DNA from: Vibrio kanaloae
GTDB taxonomy: Bacteria > Pseudomonadota > Gammaproteobacteria > Enterobacterales > Vibrionaceae
Assembly: GCF_024347535.1 (NCBI RefSeq)
Contig: NZ_AP025497.1
Span: forward strand, 806,001-870,000
Reading direction: 5' to 3'
Length of the DNA: 64,000 nucleotides
Position 1 is the first letter of the stretch, and every line of letters begins with the position of its first letter. Positions 19,695 to 28,347 of this stretch are shown here, piece after piece. The position numbers and the translations under genes were made by a program. Below the pieces are notes generated by a model. The model saw only the letters and a list, made by a program, of their open reading frames with translations. It had not been told where the DNA came from and searched no databases.

Positions 19695-19835
19695 CTAATG
19701 AGGAGATTTGTCAGTCATAACTTTGTAGATGAAGAAACCTCCATAGAACATCATGAGACCCAAAGCCCCGAAGATTACTATCATTGAAGATAGCCCCACC
19801 GCATTACCAAATAGGAGTTCTAGCCAAAAGTCCAT
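19695..19835 (-). CDS. DUF3149-type small membrane protein (46 aa)
   Basis: A short ORF beginning MDFWLELLFGNAVGLSS and ending VMTDKSPH. A single hydrophobic segment spans about residues 13-37 (GLSSMIVIFGALG, then LMMFYGGFFIY), so it should be a one-pass inner-membrane protein. It resembles the short Vibrio proteins grouped as DUF3149. A GAGG-like ribosome site precedes the ATG and a hairpin terminator follows, which supports a real gene. No function is known to me. Confidence 0.75.
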   Translation of the reverse strand: MDFWLELLFGNAVGLSSMIVIFGALGLMMFYGGFFIYKVMTDKSPH

Positions 19836-20025
19836 GTGTATACCTCAAAGTTATATGACACTACTTAGTGTATTAAGTGGCATTATTGATTCACTGATCT
19901 GGATCAATCCTGTTTCATAAGTTAAATATTTGTTGGTGAGTGTGTGTTTTTCGTCACGTTAGGCGTTAGGTTGTACGTCTTTTGTTCGAATGATTAAACT
20001 TTGTAAAAAAGAGTGAAAAAAGCCC

Positions 20026-20053
20026 TTGCGGATAAATTCAGAATCCGTATTAT
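20026..20053 (+). promoter_or_regulatory. Probable promoter of tRNA-Pro
   Basis: -35 TTGCGG (20026-20031), 16-base spacer, -10 TATTAT (20048-20053), then a GC-containing start region; 37 bases before the tRNA. Confidence 0.65.
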
Positions 20054-20090
20054 ACGCTGCATCGACAGGCAATAAGCCCGTTAGATATCT

Positions 20091-20167
<77 letters not shown>

Positions 20168-20174
20168 CATTAAA

Positions 20175-20204
20175 GAAAGCCTGCTCATTGAGCAGGCTTT
20201 CGTC
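20175..20204 (+). terminator. Terminator after tRNA-Pro
   Basis: GAAAGCCTGCTCA / TGAGCAGGCTTTC hairpin eight bases after the tRNA 3' end; the T tail is short (CTTTCGTCGTTT). Confidence 0.75.
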
Positions 20205-20287
20205 GTTTAAGGGGATTGAAAATAGGATTTGAACTTAAGTGGGGGTTCGCCTGATGTTCAAAATAAGCTCTTTGTTGATCACATTAA

Positions 20288-20333
20288 AGAAAGCCGTAGC
20301 CCCTTTTATAATAGATAGGGTTACGGCTTTTTT
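20288..20333 (+). terminator. Second hairpin terminator, duplicated flank
   Basis: AAAGCCGTAGCCC / GGGTTACGGCTTT with a T6 tail. It is preceded by CACATTAAAGAAAGCC, the same 16 bases that follow tRNA-Pro at 20166, with no intact gene between the two copies. Confidence 0.75.
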
Positions 20334-20435
20334 GCATTTTGAAATAGTTAAAGCGCTTATATGGTTTAGAGCATGAGGGGGGGCTGGGATGCCAGTCTTA
20401 TCCTCATGGCGAGAAGGTAATGAGGGTGAACCTCG

Positions 20436-21323
20436 CTAGCTTTTCGCATTAACCTCAAATTGACACTGAGCTTGTTGGCTCTGTGATTGTTGAGTCACAC
20501 TGAACCCCTTATCTTCTAATAACTGTAAAAGGTTACCGTCTCCAATCAGATGTAAAGTGCCAACGACCAGTACGTAGTGTCCCTTTGAGTTGAGCTTCCA
20601 ATCATTGGCAGATAGTTTTTTTGCCCAATCAACGTTGCGATCAGTTAAAAATGCTTTCTCAAGTTCAGATGGCATTTCAGACAGTTTCGCAAAGTCCTCG
20701 AGTTTGGTTATATCACCCGCTTTCCAGCTCTCAATAAGGCAACGAACCACACGGTCTGTTTGGTCAAACTCTTCAATGCTAGTCACTAGCCACTCTTTAC
20801 CAGAATCTTTTTGTCCTGCAATGAGGTCTATTTGAAATTGTAGCGGCTCTAAGCTGATCACTGGAACGTCTTGTATTGTTGCTTTATAGGCGAGTGTTGC
20901 GTCTACACCGCCAGCCGAGCCGTAACCAAGGTTTTTTAACTGCTGCATTTGTATCGACAGAGAGGTTGCCCAAGGTGGGGAGCTCAGTAGTTGTTGTGTC
21001 GGCATACCCAAAGACTTGGAAATGCTCGTTAACAACTGTTTTTGTTCTTCGTTTAATACATCACCCGAGGTCACTGTGGTCGTGGGATACACCACACCCT
21101 CTGTCTTTCTTATATCTGTCTCGACAATTAATCCGTCGCTCTCTTTTAACGTGTCAGTGACCTGTGAAGGAAGAGGGTACATGCTCTCATCCCCAACGTG
21201 CACGGAACCTAAGATAGTGAGGGTCAGATCATCTTTTTTAGCTTGCCAATAAAGAGGTTCGGCGACAGCTTGCTTTGCTGAAAAGGCAAGTGTGAGTAAC
21301 GTAAGGTACAAAAATGTGCGCAA
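20436..21323 (-). CDS. TraB/GumN family protein
   Basis: A 295-residue exported protein: signal peptide of about 21 residues ending KQAVAEP, then a TraB/GumN domain (PF01963). The two conserved Gly-X-X-His elements are present as LTILGSVHVGD near the start and VLVVGTLHLIGDGNLL near the end, with the usual C-terminal LLEDKGFSV. Relatives of this family include the Tiki Wnt proteases, so a metalloprotease-like activity is possible but unproven. Single gene, divergent from chitobiase. Confidence 0.82.
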   Translation of the reverse strand: MRTFLYLTLLTLAFSAKQAVAEPLYWQAKKDDLTLTILGSVHVGDESMYPLPSQVTDTLKESDGLIVETDIRKTEGVVYPTTTVTSGDVLNEEQKQLLTSISKSLGMPTQQLLSSPPWATSLSIQMQQLKNLGYGSAGGVDATLAYKATIQDVPVISLEPLQFQIDLIAGQKDSGKEWLVTSIEEFDQTDRVVRCLIESWKAGDITKLEDFAKLSEMPSELEKAFLTDRNVDWAKKLSANDWKLNSKGHYVLVVGTLHLIGDGNLLQLLEDKGFSVTQQSQSQQAQCQFEVNAKS

Positions 21324-21730
21324 AGAAAGCTCCTTTAGAAAGACATAAACTCGTTAAAAAAGATTTTGACGGCGTTTTTTAACGGTTTTTTTTGAGAACG
21401 ACGTCACGTTGTTTGTACGAAAAGTATAACAACACGAACCAACTCATAAACCTTTCTCTCCATCAGCGATACGATTTTATGAAATTCTCTAAAAATATTG
21501 TGATTTAATTCTCATTTATTACGTCAAAATAAAAGTGACGGAAGTGTCGTCAACGCTAAGATTATGATTTTAATGAAAATAATATTTGCTGTATTTCTGA
21601 GGTTTGAAGCTGATCACTGAATTAGTCTGATTTAATTCACAGCAAAAAATAAGGTCATATAGTTTACCTAACTTTCAGAAGCGCTCCACTTTGCTTCTTA
21701 CTCAATTTTCTAAATTTATGGGTGAATACG
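21324..21730. other. Gene-free region between the TraB-like gene and chitobiase
   Basis: About 400 AT-rich bases holding the divergent promoters. The only structured element I found is the palindrome at 21536-21552 (separate entry). Confidence 0.5.
21536..21552. promoter_or_regulatory. Palindrome upstream of chitobiase
   Basis: TGACG-GAAGTGT-CGTCA, an inverted repeat about 180 bases before the chb start. It could be an operator for a chitin-responsive or other regulator; no factor can be named. Confidence 0.35.
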
Positions 21731-24385
21731 ATGTTGAAGAGAAACTTACTATCTGTAGCGGTACTGGCTGGTTTGGCGGGTTGTGCTGTAACACAAGCAC
21801 CAGAACAACTGGTGGTTAATGCACTGGCTGATAACCTTGATGTGCAATATGAAATTCTAACCAATCACGGTGCGAATGAGGGTATGGCTTGTCAGGATCT
21901 CGGCGCAGAGTGGGCATCATGTAACAAAGTGAACATGACGCTAACTAATGATGGTGAAGCTATTGATTCGAAAGATTGGGCCATCTACTTCCACAGTATT
22001 CGTCTTATCTTAGATGTTGATAATGAGCAGTTTAAAATCACTCGTGTAACGGGTGACCTACACAAACTAGAACCGACAGATAAGTTCGATGGTTTTGCCG
22101 CTGGTGAAGAAGTGCTTCTTCCACTAACAAGTGAATACTGGCAACTGTTTGAAACCGACTTTATGCCGGGTGCATTTGTAACGGCGCCAAACGCTGAACC
22201 TAAGATGATTGCTTCATTGAATACGGAAGATGTCGCGTCGTTCGTAACTGGTTTGGAAGGAAACAACCTTAAGCGTACACCTGATGACAACAATGTCATG
22301 GCAACCGCGGTTACTCGCTTTGAAAAGAATGCAGATCTGGCAACGCAAGACGTTTCAACAACTCTACTACCAACGCCAATGTCGGTAGAAGCGGGCGAAG
22401 GTTCAGTGAGCATTGCTGGTGGTATTGCCCTACCTAAAGACGCATTCGATGCTGAGCAGTTCGCTGCAATTGAAGAACGTGCAGATGTGGTAAACGTAGA
22501 TGTGAGTGGCGACCTACCTGTTAGTGTTGCTGTTGTTCCTACTCAGTTTACGGGTGATTTAGCGAAATCTGGCGCTTATGAACTAAGCATCTCGGAAGAG
22601 GGGATTGCGATTAAAGCGTTCGATAAAACAGGTGCTTTCTACGCCGTTCAGTCTATTTTTGGCCTAATAGACAGTCAGAATGCTGAATCACTACCACAAC
22701 TGTCGATCCAAGATGCGCCACGCTTTGATTACCGTGGTGTGATGGTGGATGTTGCTCGAAACTTCCATTCAAAAGATGCCATCCTAGCCACGCTAGATCA
22801 AATGGCAGCCTACAAGATGAATAAACTGCACCTTCACTTAACGGATGATGAAGGCTGGCGTTTAGAAATCCCGGGTTTACCAGAGCTAACGGATGTAGGG
22901 TCTAATCGTTGTTTTGATTTGGAAGAGCAAAGCTGTTTACTGCCTCAGCTAGGTTCAGGTCCAACAACAGACAACTTTGGCTCTGGTTTCTTTAGTAAAG
23001 CGGATTACGTCGAGATCTTAAGTTACGCAAAAGCGCGCAGCATCGAAGTAATTCCAGAAATTGATATGCCGGCACACGCTCGTTCTGCTGTGGTATCAAT
23101 GGAAGCGCGTTACACTCGCCTAATGGCGGAAGGCAAAGAAGCTGAAGCAAGTGAATATCGCTTGATGGATCCACAAGATACTTCAAACGTGACGACGATT
23201 CAGTTCTACGATAAGCACAGCTTCATCAACCCATGTATGGAATCATCGACTCGCTTTGTTGATAAAGTGATTACTGAAATTGCAGCAATGCACAATGAAG
23301 CGGGCATGCCGCTAACGACTTGGCACTTTGGTGGCGATGAAGCAAAAAACATCAAGCTAGGCGCAGGCTTTCAAGATGTTGACGCTCAAGATAAAGTGGC
23401 ATGGAAAGGTAACATTGAGCTAGACAAGCAAGACAAACCATTCCAACAGTCTCCACAATGTCAGTCTTTGATTGCTGATGGTTCAGTGAGTGATTTCGGT
23501 CACCTACCTGGCTACTTTGCAAAAGAAGTATCAAAAATTGTTGCAGAAAAAGGCATTCCTCACTTCCAAGCTTGGCAAGATGGCTTGAAGTATGTGGAAG
23601 AGGGTGAATCTGGCTTCGCTACTGAAACGACTCGCGTTAACTTCTGGGACGTTCTTTACTGGGGCGGCACTTCATCAGTTTACGACTGGTCTGCGAAAGG
23701 TTATGACGTAATTGTTTCTAACCCAGATTACGTATATATGGATATGCCATACGAAGTAGATGCAGCAGAACGTGGTTACTACTGGGCTACGCGTGCAACC
23801 GATACTCGTAAGATGTTTGGCTTTGCTCCAGAGAACATGCCACAAAACGCAGAAACGTCATTAGACCGTGACGGCAATGGCTTCAGTGGTAAAGGCGAGA
23901 TTGAAGCGAAACCTTTCTACGGTTTGTCTGCGCAGCTTTGGTCTGAAACTGTACGTACTGACGAGCAGTATGAATACATGGTATTCCCACGCGTTCTTGC
24001 TGCAGCTGAGCGTGCATGGCACCGAGCGGATTGGGAAAACGACTACAAAGTGGGCGTTGAGTATTCTCAAGATACTGACTTAGTGAATAAGCAGGCTCTA
24101 AACAGTGACTTTAATCGTTTCGCGAATATTGTTGGCCAACGTGAGCTGGCTAAGCTTGAAAAAGCGGGTATTGATTACCGACTGCCAGTTCCGGGTGCAA
24201 AAGTGGTTGATGGCGAGCTTGCAATGAACGTTCAATTCCCAGGCGTAGAGCTTCAATACTCAGCTGATGGTGAAAACTGGCTAACGTATGATGAGCAACA
24301 ACGTCCATCGGTTTCTGGCGAAACTTACATCCGCTCTATCTCTGAAAGTGGCGAGAAAGTAAGTCGAGTGACTTCGATAAAATAA
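21731..24385 (+). CDS. chb: Chitobiase (GH20 beta-N-acetylhexosaminidase), lipoprotein
   Basis: Splits N,N'-diacetylchitobiose and short chitin oligomers into GlcNAc. From the ATG at 21731 it has 884 residues, close to other Vibrio chitobiases. A lipoprotein signal ends GLAGC (Cys18). In order come an N-terminal carbohydrate-binding-like domain (about 30-190), a GH20 N-terminal domain, the catalytic barrel starting FDYRGVMVDVARNFH, and a C-terminal Ig-like domain. The catalytic Asp-Glu pair is D536-E537 in WHFGGDEAKN. GGGTGA at 21720 is a good ribosome site for this ATG; the GTG three codons upstream overlaps it. Terminator at 24501. Confidence 0.94.
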   Translation: MLKRNLLSVAVLAGLAGCAVTQAPEQLVVNALADNLDVQYEILTNHGANEGMACQDLGAEWASCNKVNMTLTNDGEAIDSKDWAIYFHSIRLILDVDNEQFKITRVTGDLHKLEPTDKFDGFAAGEEVLLPLTSEYWQLFETDFMPGAFVTAPNAEPKMIASLNTEDVASFVTGLEGNNLKRTPDDNNVMATAVTRFEKNADLATQDVSTTLLPTPMSVEAGEGSVSIAGGIALPKDAFDAEQFAAIEERADVVNVDVSGDLPVSVAVVPTQFTGDLAKSGAYELSISEEGIAIKAFDKTGAFYAVQSIFGLIDSQNAESLPQLSIQDAPRFDYRGVMVDVARNFHSKDAILATLDQMAAYKMNKLHLHLTDDEGWRLEIPGLPELTDVGSNRCFDLEEQSCLLPQLGSGPTTDNFGSGFFSKADYVEILSYAKARSIEVIPEIDMPAHARSAVVSMEARYTRLMAEGKEAEASEYRLMDPQDTSNVTTIQFYDKHSFINPCMESSTRFVDKVITEIAAMHNEAGMPLTTWHFGGDEAKNIKLGAGFQDVDAQDKVAWKGNIELDKQDKPFQQSPQCQSLIADGSVSDFGHLPGYFAKEVSKIVAEKGIPHFQAWQDGLKYVEEGESGFATETTRVNFWDVLYWGGTSSVYDWSAKGYDVIVSNPDYVYMDMPYEVDAAERGYYWATRATDTRKMFGFAPENMPQNAETSLDRDGNGFSGKGEIEAKPFYGLSAQLWSETVRTDEQYEYMVFPRVLAAAERAWHRADWENDYKVGVEYSQDTDLVNKQALNSDFNRFANIVGQRELAKLEKAGIDYRLPVPGAKVVDGELAMNVQFPGVELQYSADGENWLTYDEQQRPSVSGETYIRSISESGEKVSRVTSIK

Positions 24386-24500
24386 TCGATAAGCAACATT
24401 AATAGAAGGGCTACCCGTAATTTGAGTAAACAGTAGAAAAAGTATCTATTCGGGGAGGAGTGAGTTATAGCCCTGTATTCGTAATGTTTCTGTATAAATG

Positions 24501-24539
24501 AAAAGCGTACACACTCTATAATGGGGTGTACGCTTTTTT
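24501..24539 (+). terminator. Terminator after chitobiase
   Basis: AAAAGCGTACAC / GTGTACGCTTTT stem with a T run, 115 bases after the chb stop. Confidence 0.85.
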
Positions 24540-24622
24540 GTTCCCGAAGCTTCAAGGCATGAACTCAGAAATGGCGTTGCCTGAAATCAATCGGCCAGCT
24601 TGCCAGGTATTACAGAGTAAGA

Positions 24623-25705
24623 TTAGAGCTCTGTCATGAATGTGCCAACCGGTTTTATTGGTAGATACTTGGCATAAAATGCTGCGTATGCTGCTTCCGG
24701 GTTTAGGTCACTGAATACGTCTGGATACAAGATTTTTGCATAGAACTGAATCAAGGCTCCATCAATGATGGTACGGGAAGCACCGTGGTAAGCTGCGTAC
24801 ATACGATTATTCTTTACTGCAGAAATTGAAGACCAACCGATACGGTTTTTAAATCCTGCTAATCGCTCTTTTGCCAATGCAGACTCTACGCCTTCCCCCA
24901 TGAGCATTGCGTCATCTGCACTGCCAGATTCATAGCCCGTCATTACAATCACATCTGGGTTTGCAGCAATGATTTGTTCTGGGTTTAATTTGCCCCACCA
25001 TTCTACAAATGGAGACGAGATGTTGTCACCCCCTGCCATTGTTGCGATAGCGCCCCACATGTTTTTACCAAACGTATAACCAACGTCATCAACACCAGAA
25101 GCGCCGAATTCGGTGTAAATTTTTGGCTTATCTAGGTTTGCTTTGGCTAATCGCTCGCCGATCATCTCAATATTTTGTTTATATTCATTGGCAATGATCT
25201 CGGCACGCTCTTGCTGACCAGTGATCTCACCAATTAGCTTAGTAGTCTGAACATGACGTTCAACGGTTTGCGCATTGTAATCTACGACAACAACGGCAAT
25301 ACCGGCATTCTTCATACGTTCAACGTCTGATGTCAGAGCTTTGAACTGCCAATCCGCAAGCATCACAACGTCTGGATTCAGACTGATTACCTTCTCCATA
25401 GAAAAAGCGTTAGTATCTACGCGACCAATTTCTGGAATATCATCAAGCGATGGTCGATGGGTCACATACGCTTTCCAGCTAGCTGAGCGTGCCTGCCAAA
25501 TGTACTTTGACATACCTACCACGTTGTCATAGGCCGCTTCTGTGCCGATGGCCATGTAGTCTTCAGGGTAGAACCCCACAACAACTCGCTGAGCTGGCGA
25601 ATCAAACGTCACCTCACGTCCAAGCACATCGGTTACGGTTGTCACTTCGGCAAATGACAGTGTGCTAATACATGTAGCAGCAAGTGTCAGTATATATTTC
25701 AGCAT
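24623..25705 (-). CDS. Iron-type ABC transporter substrate-binding protein
   Basis: Periplasmic binding protein of the FecB/BtuF class (PF01497). From ATG 25705 it has 360 residues, with a signal peptide ending LSFAEV. Typical features are TDVLGREVTFDSPAQRVVV, SLNPDVVMLADWQ, and NPEQIIAANPDVIVMTGYES with a long linking helix. The start follows AAAGGAACC; the frame is open eight more codons. It is divergent from the permease and ATPase genes, with Fur-like palindromes between, so ferric-siderophore or haem uptake is likely. No TonB receptor is present in the window, so the ligand stays unknown. Confidence 0.85.
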   Translation of the reverse strand: MLKYILTLAATCISTLSFAEVTTVTDVLGREVTFDSPAQRVVVGFYPEDYMAIGTEAAYDNVVGMSKYIWQARSASWKAYVTHRPSLDDIPEIGRVDTNAFSMEKVISLNPDVVMLADWQFKALTSDVERMKNAGIAVVVVDYNAQTVERHVQTTKLIGEITGQQERAEIIANEYKQNIEMIGERLAKANLDKPKIYTEFGASGVDDVGYTFGKNMWGAIATMAGGDNISSPFVEWWGKLNPEQIIAANPDVIVMTGYESGSADDAMLMGEGVESALAKERLAGFKNRIGWSSISAVKNNRMYAAYHGASRTIIDGALIQFYAKILYPDVFSDLNPEAAYAAFYAKYLPIKPVGTFMTEL

Positions 25706-25790
25706 CAACAAGGTTCCTTTTAGATTCAATGTGTGAGACGGCTCCAGATCCGCCTGTGGAGGAGTATATTAATTGTTTTGTTAATGATAA

Positions 25791-25813
25791 TGCAACTAAC
25801 TATCATTAATGAT
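25791..25813. promoter_or_regulatory. Fur-like operator in the divergent iron-transport promoter
   Basis: TTAATGATA (25791-25799) and TATCATTAA (25801... region) form an inverted repeat, overlapped by ATCATTAATGAT. These match the GATAAT/ATTATC repeats of Fur boxes. Position between the divergent ABC genes suggests iron repression of both arms. Confidence 0.7.
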
Positions 25814-25888
25814 ATTATCGCGCCCCTACCGCGAGTCCTTAGCCCGCCGTGTATCAACAATAAACAAAAACAAACTAGGTAATATGGC

Positions 25889-26941
25889 GTGCAATCCGAA
25901 GTATTAGAACAGCTCATCCAGCAACAGAGAAAAAGTGAAAAACGTCGATTTTTGGTTATCGGTGCTTTCTGTGTACTTATTCTGGCCACCTTTATTCTGG
26001 ACATTATGACAGGTCCGTCTTTGCTCGATGCGACGAAAGTACTTCACTCTCTGTTCGAGTTCATCGGTTTGCCATACCAAGTCGAGCCGTCTACACAAAT
26101 TATTGTGACCGAACTAAGACTGCCAATTGCAATAATGGCTATTGTTGTTGGTGGTGCTCTTGGTATGGGAGGAGCAGAGATGCAAACTTTGCTCAATAAC
26201 ACGATGGCGAGCCCTTATACGTTAGGTATGGCGGCCGCGGCTGGTTTTGGCGCCGCAATCACTCTGTATATGGGCTCATTCGGGTTAAGCAGCTACTACG
26301 CTGTTCCGCTGGGCGCATTTTTATGTTGTATGTTGTCTGCATGCTTTCTATTCTCGTTAGCGTCTACTCGTCATATTAGTTCCGGGCAACTAATTCTGGC
26401 TGGTATTGCCCTTTTGTTCTTGTTTCAATCGCTATTATCTCTGGTTCAGTTTGTTTCTTCGCCCGAACTTAGCCAACAGATTCTGTTCTGGTTGTTCGGT
26501 AGCCTGACAAAAGCAACTTGGAACACCGTCGCGATTACGGCTGCTGTTGTTCTTATTGGCGGCGTGTTGTTGCTGAAGGATGCATGGAAGTTGACTGCGC
26601 TTCGTTTAGGTGAAGAACGTGCCAAAAGTGTGGGCGTAAATATCACTCGCTTACGCTTCAAAACTTTATTTATTGTCGCGCTTATCACTGCCACGGTGAC
26701 TAGCTTTGTAGGAATCATCGGCTTTGTTGGCATTGTTGCACCAAATATGGCGAAATCTATGGTGGGCGAAGATCAGCGATTCTATTTACCACTTTCTTTC
26801 TTGATTGGAGCTTTCCTGCTTTCTAGCGCATCTGTGCTGTCAAAAACTATTGTTCCGGGCGCACTGTTTCCTATCGGTATCGTAACGGCAATCATTGGTG
26901 TGCCGTTCTTCTTCTGGCTGATCTTGGCGAAGAGAGGTTAA
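25889..26941 (+). CDS. FecCD-family ABC transporter permease
   Basis: A 350-residue inner-membrane permease of the FecCD/BtuC family, with about nine or ten hydrophobic segments. Conserved pieces are VVGGALGMGGAEMQTLLNN, ASPYTLGMAAAAGFGAA, SGQLILAGIALLF and the ATPase-contact region FVGIIGFVGIVAPNMAKSMVGEDQR (seen as GIIGFVGIVAPN). The start is taken as GTG at 25889, because the ATG at 25884 is in another frame and soon stops. The ATPase gene follows after two bases. It would carry the iron chelate delivered by the divergent binding protein. Confidence 0.88.
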   Translation: MQSEVLEQLIQQQRKSEKRRFLVIGAFCVLILATFILDIMTGPSLLDATKVLHSLFEFIGLPYQVEPSTQIIVTELRLPIAIMAIVVGGALGMGGAEMQTLLNNTMASPYTLGMAAAAGFGAAITLYMGSFGLSSYYAVPLGAFLCCMLSACFLFSLASTRHISSGQLILAGIALLFLFQSLLSLVQFVSSPELSQQILFWLFGSLTKATWNTVAITAAVVLIGGVLLLKDAWKLTALRLGEERAKSVGVNITRLRFKTLFIVALITATVTSFVGIIGFVGIVAPNMAKSMVGEDQRFYLPLSFLIGAFLLSSASVLSKTIVPGALFPIGIVTAIIGVPFFFWLILAKRG

Positions 26942-26943
26942 TC

Positions 26944-27711
26944 ATGTTAGTCGCGAACAAAGTAAACATTAACATTGACACATTAACGCTTGCTAATAAC
27001 TTTAGCTTCACGCTGGAGCCTGGTCAGGTTACTGCTGTTTTAGGGCCAAATGGCGCTGGTAAAAGCACCTTACTTAAGGCCATTTTTGGTGATGTGAATA
27101 TGACAAGTGGCTCGGTTTCTCATTACGATGACGAACTCGATACTAAGTTTCTATCATCATGGCGCGCCAAGTTGGGTTACATGCCTCAAGATATTGGTTT
27201 ACAAGTGAGCTTGAGTGTCATCGAAGTCGTGCTAATGGGGAGATTAGATAGCTTAAGTTTACGCATCGATGACAAGCTTCTTGGTGAAGGGTTACAGATA
27301 CTCAATAGTATCGGCATGGCGGATTTGGCAAACCGTAATGTGAGTTCTCTCAGCGGCGGTCAACGCCAAATGATCCTTTTCGCTCAAGCGATTATGCGAA
27401 ATCCTGAGATTATGCTGCTGGATGAACCTGTTAGTGCTTTAGACCTACATCATCAACATGTATTACTCAATCACCTTGTTACCCAAACTCGCGCGAAAAA
27501 TTATGTGAGTATAATGGTATTGCATGATCTCAACCTTGCAGCTCAATATGCCGATAACCTATTAGTGATAAAACAGGGTGAATTAGTTAGTGTTGGCTCA
27601 CCAAAAGACGTCTTGACGACAGAGTTAGTCAAAGAGATTTATCAAGTTGAAGCGAAAGTCCATCACGACGAAGACGGCGTCCCATTCATAAGAACCATGA
27701 AAGCCAGTTAG
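26944..27711 (+). CDS. ABC transporter ATP-binding protein (FecE type)
   Basis: A 255-residue ATPase: Walker A GPNGAGKST, Q-loop in GYMPQDIG, signature LSGGQRQ, Walker B IMLLDEP and the H-loop VLHDLNLAA, all intact. It is the class that pairs with FecCD permeases for siderophore, haem or B12 uptake. Two bases separate it from the permease gene, so they are surely one operon. Confidence 0.9.
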   Translation: MLVANKVNINIDTLTLANNFSFTLEPGQVTAVLGPNGAGKSTLLKAIFGDVNMTSGSVSHYDDELDTKFLSSWRAKLGYMPQDIGLQVSLSVIEVVLMGRLDSLSLRIDDKLLGEGLQILNSIGMADLANRNVSSLSGGQRQMILFAQAIMRNPEIMLLDEPVSALDLHHQHVLLNHLVTQTRAKNYVSIMVLHDLNLAAQYADNLLVIKQGELVSVGSPKDVLTTELVKEIYQVEAKVHHDEDGVPFIRTMKAS

Positions 27712-27900
27712 TGAAGCTCAGCACTCTGAAATTGATTAAATTTCACTAGATAGACGTCTCTCAAAAGTTATCTAGTCATACTTATGAATATGCGGTGTGT
27801 GCAATATACAGCAACGGATTAGCGTCCTAGCCCATTCGTTAACCCCGCATCACCATACTGCTGATGACTCTTTATTTTTTATAACGTAACCTTGGTTAAC

Positions 27901-28347
27901 TTACTCTCTGTTTCCAGCGTAGTGACGGTATTCAAACACCTGACCTTTTTCATTAAACGCATAAACAGAATACTCGTCTTTCTTACCGCCATACTCCATG
28001 CCTGGCGAACCTATTGGCATACCTGGAACCGCTAAGCCAATCGCATTGCGTGGTGGGTTTTCTAAAAAGGCTTTCACGTCCTCTGCTGGAATGTGCCCTT
28101 CAAATACGTAACCGTCGATCTCTGCCGTATGGCAAGAAGCCAACTCTGGCGTTACTCCTAACTTCTGTTTTATTGGATTCATATCATCGTGGAGTTTCTC
28201 TGTCACATCGAACCCAGCATCTCGCATATGTTCAGTCCATTCTGTACAGCAGCCGCAGTAGGGAGACTTATGGTTTAGAACATCAGTCGCGAGAGCCTGT
28301 CCTGAAATTGCAGCGAGTGCTGTAAGAGTCATAATTTTACGAATCAT
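27901..28347 (-). CDS. DUF411 exported metal-binding protein
   Basis: A 148-residue protein with a signal peptide ending GQALATD and a DUF411 core: [10 protein letters not shown] (three Cys), [18 protein letters not shown], and [15 protein letters not shown]. Cys, His and Met are spread as in periplasmic copper-binding proteins; DUF411 genes often sit beside copper-resistance genes. The ATG at 28347 has GAGG eight bases upstream and overlaps the end of copA by 11 bases, so translation is coupled. Copper sequestration in the periplasm is inferred from this. Confidence 0.82.
   Translation of the reverse strand: MIRKIMTLTALAAISGQALATDVLNHKSPYCGCCTEWTEHMRDAGFDVTEKLHDDMNPIKQKLGVTPELASCHTAEIDGYVFEGHIPAEDVKAFLENPPRNAIGLAVPGMPIGSPGMEYGGKKDEYSVYAFNEKGQVFEYRHYAGNRE

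Noticed and set aside
27712..27900. Possible small gene between the ABC ATPase and DUF411 genes
   Set aside because: No ORF with a ribosome site was found, and the stretch is only 189 bases.
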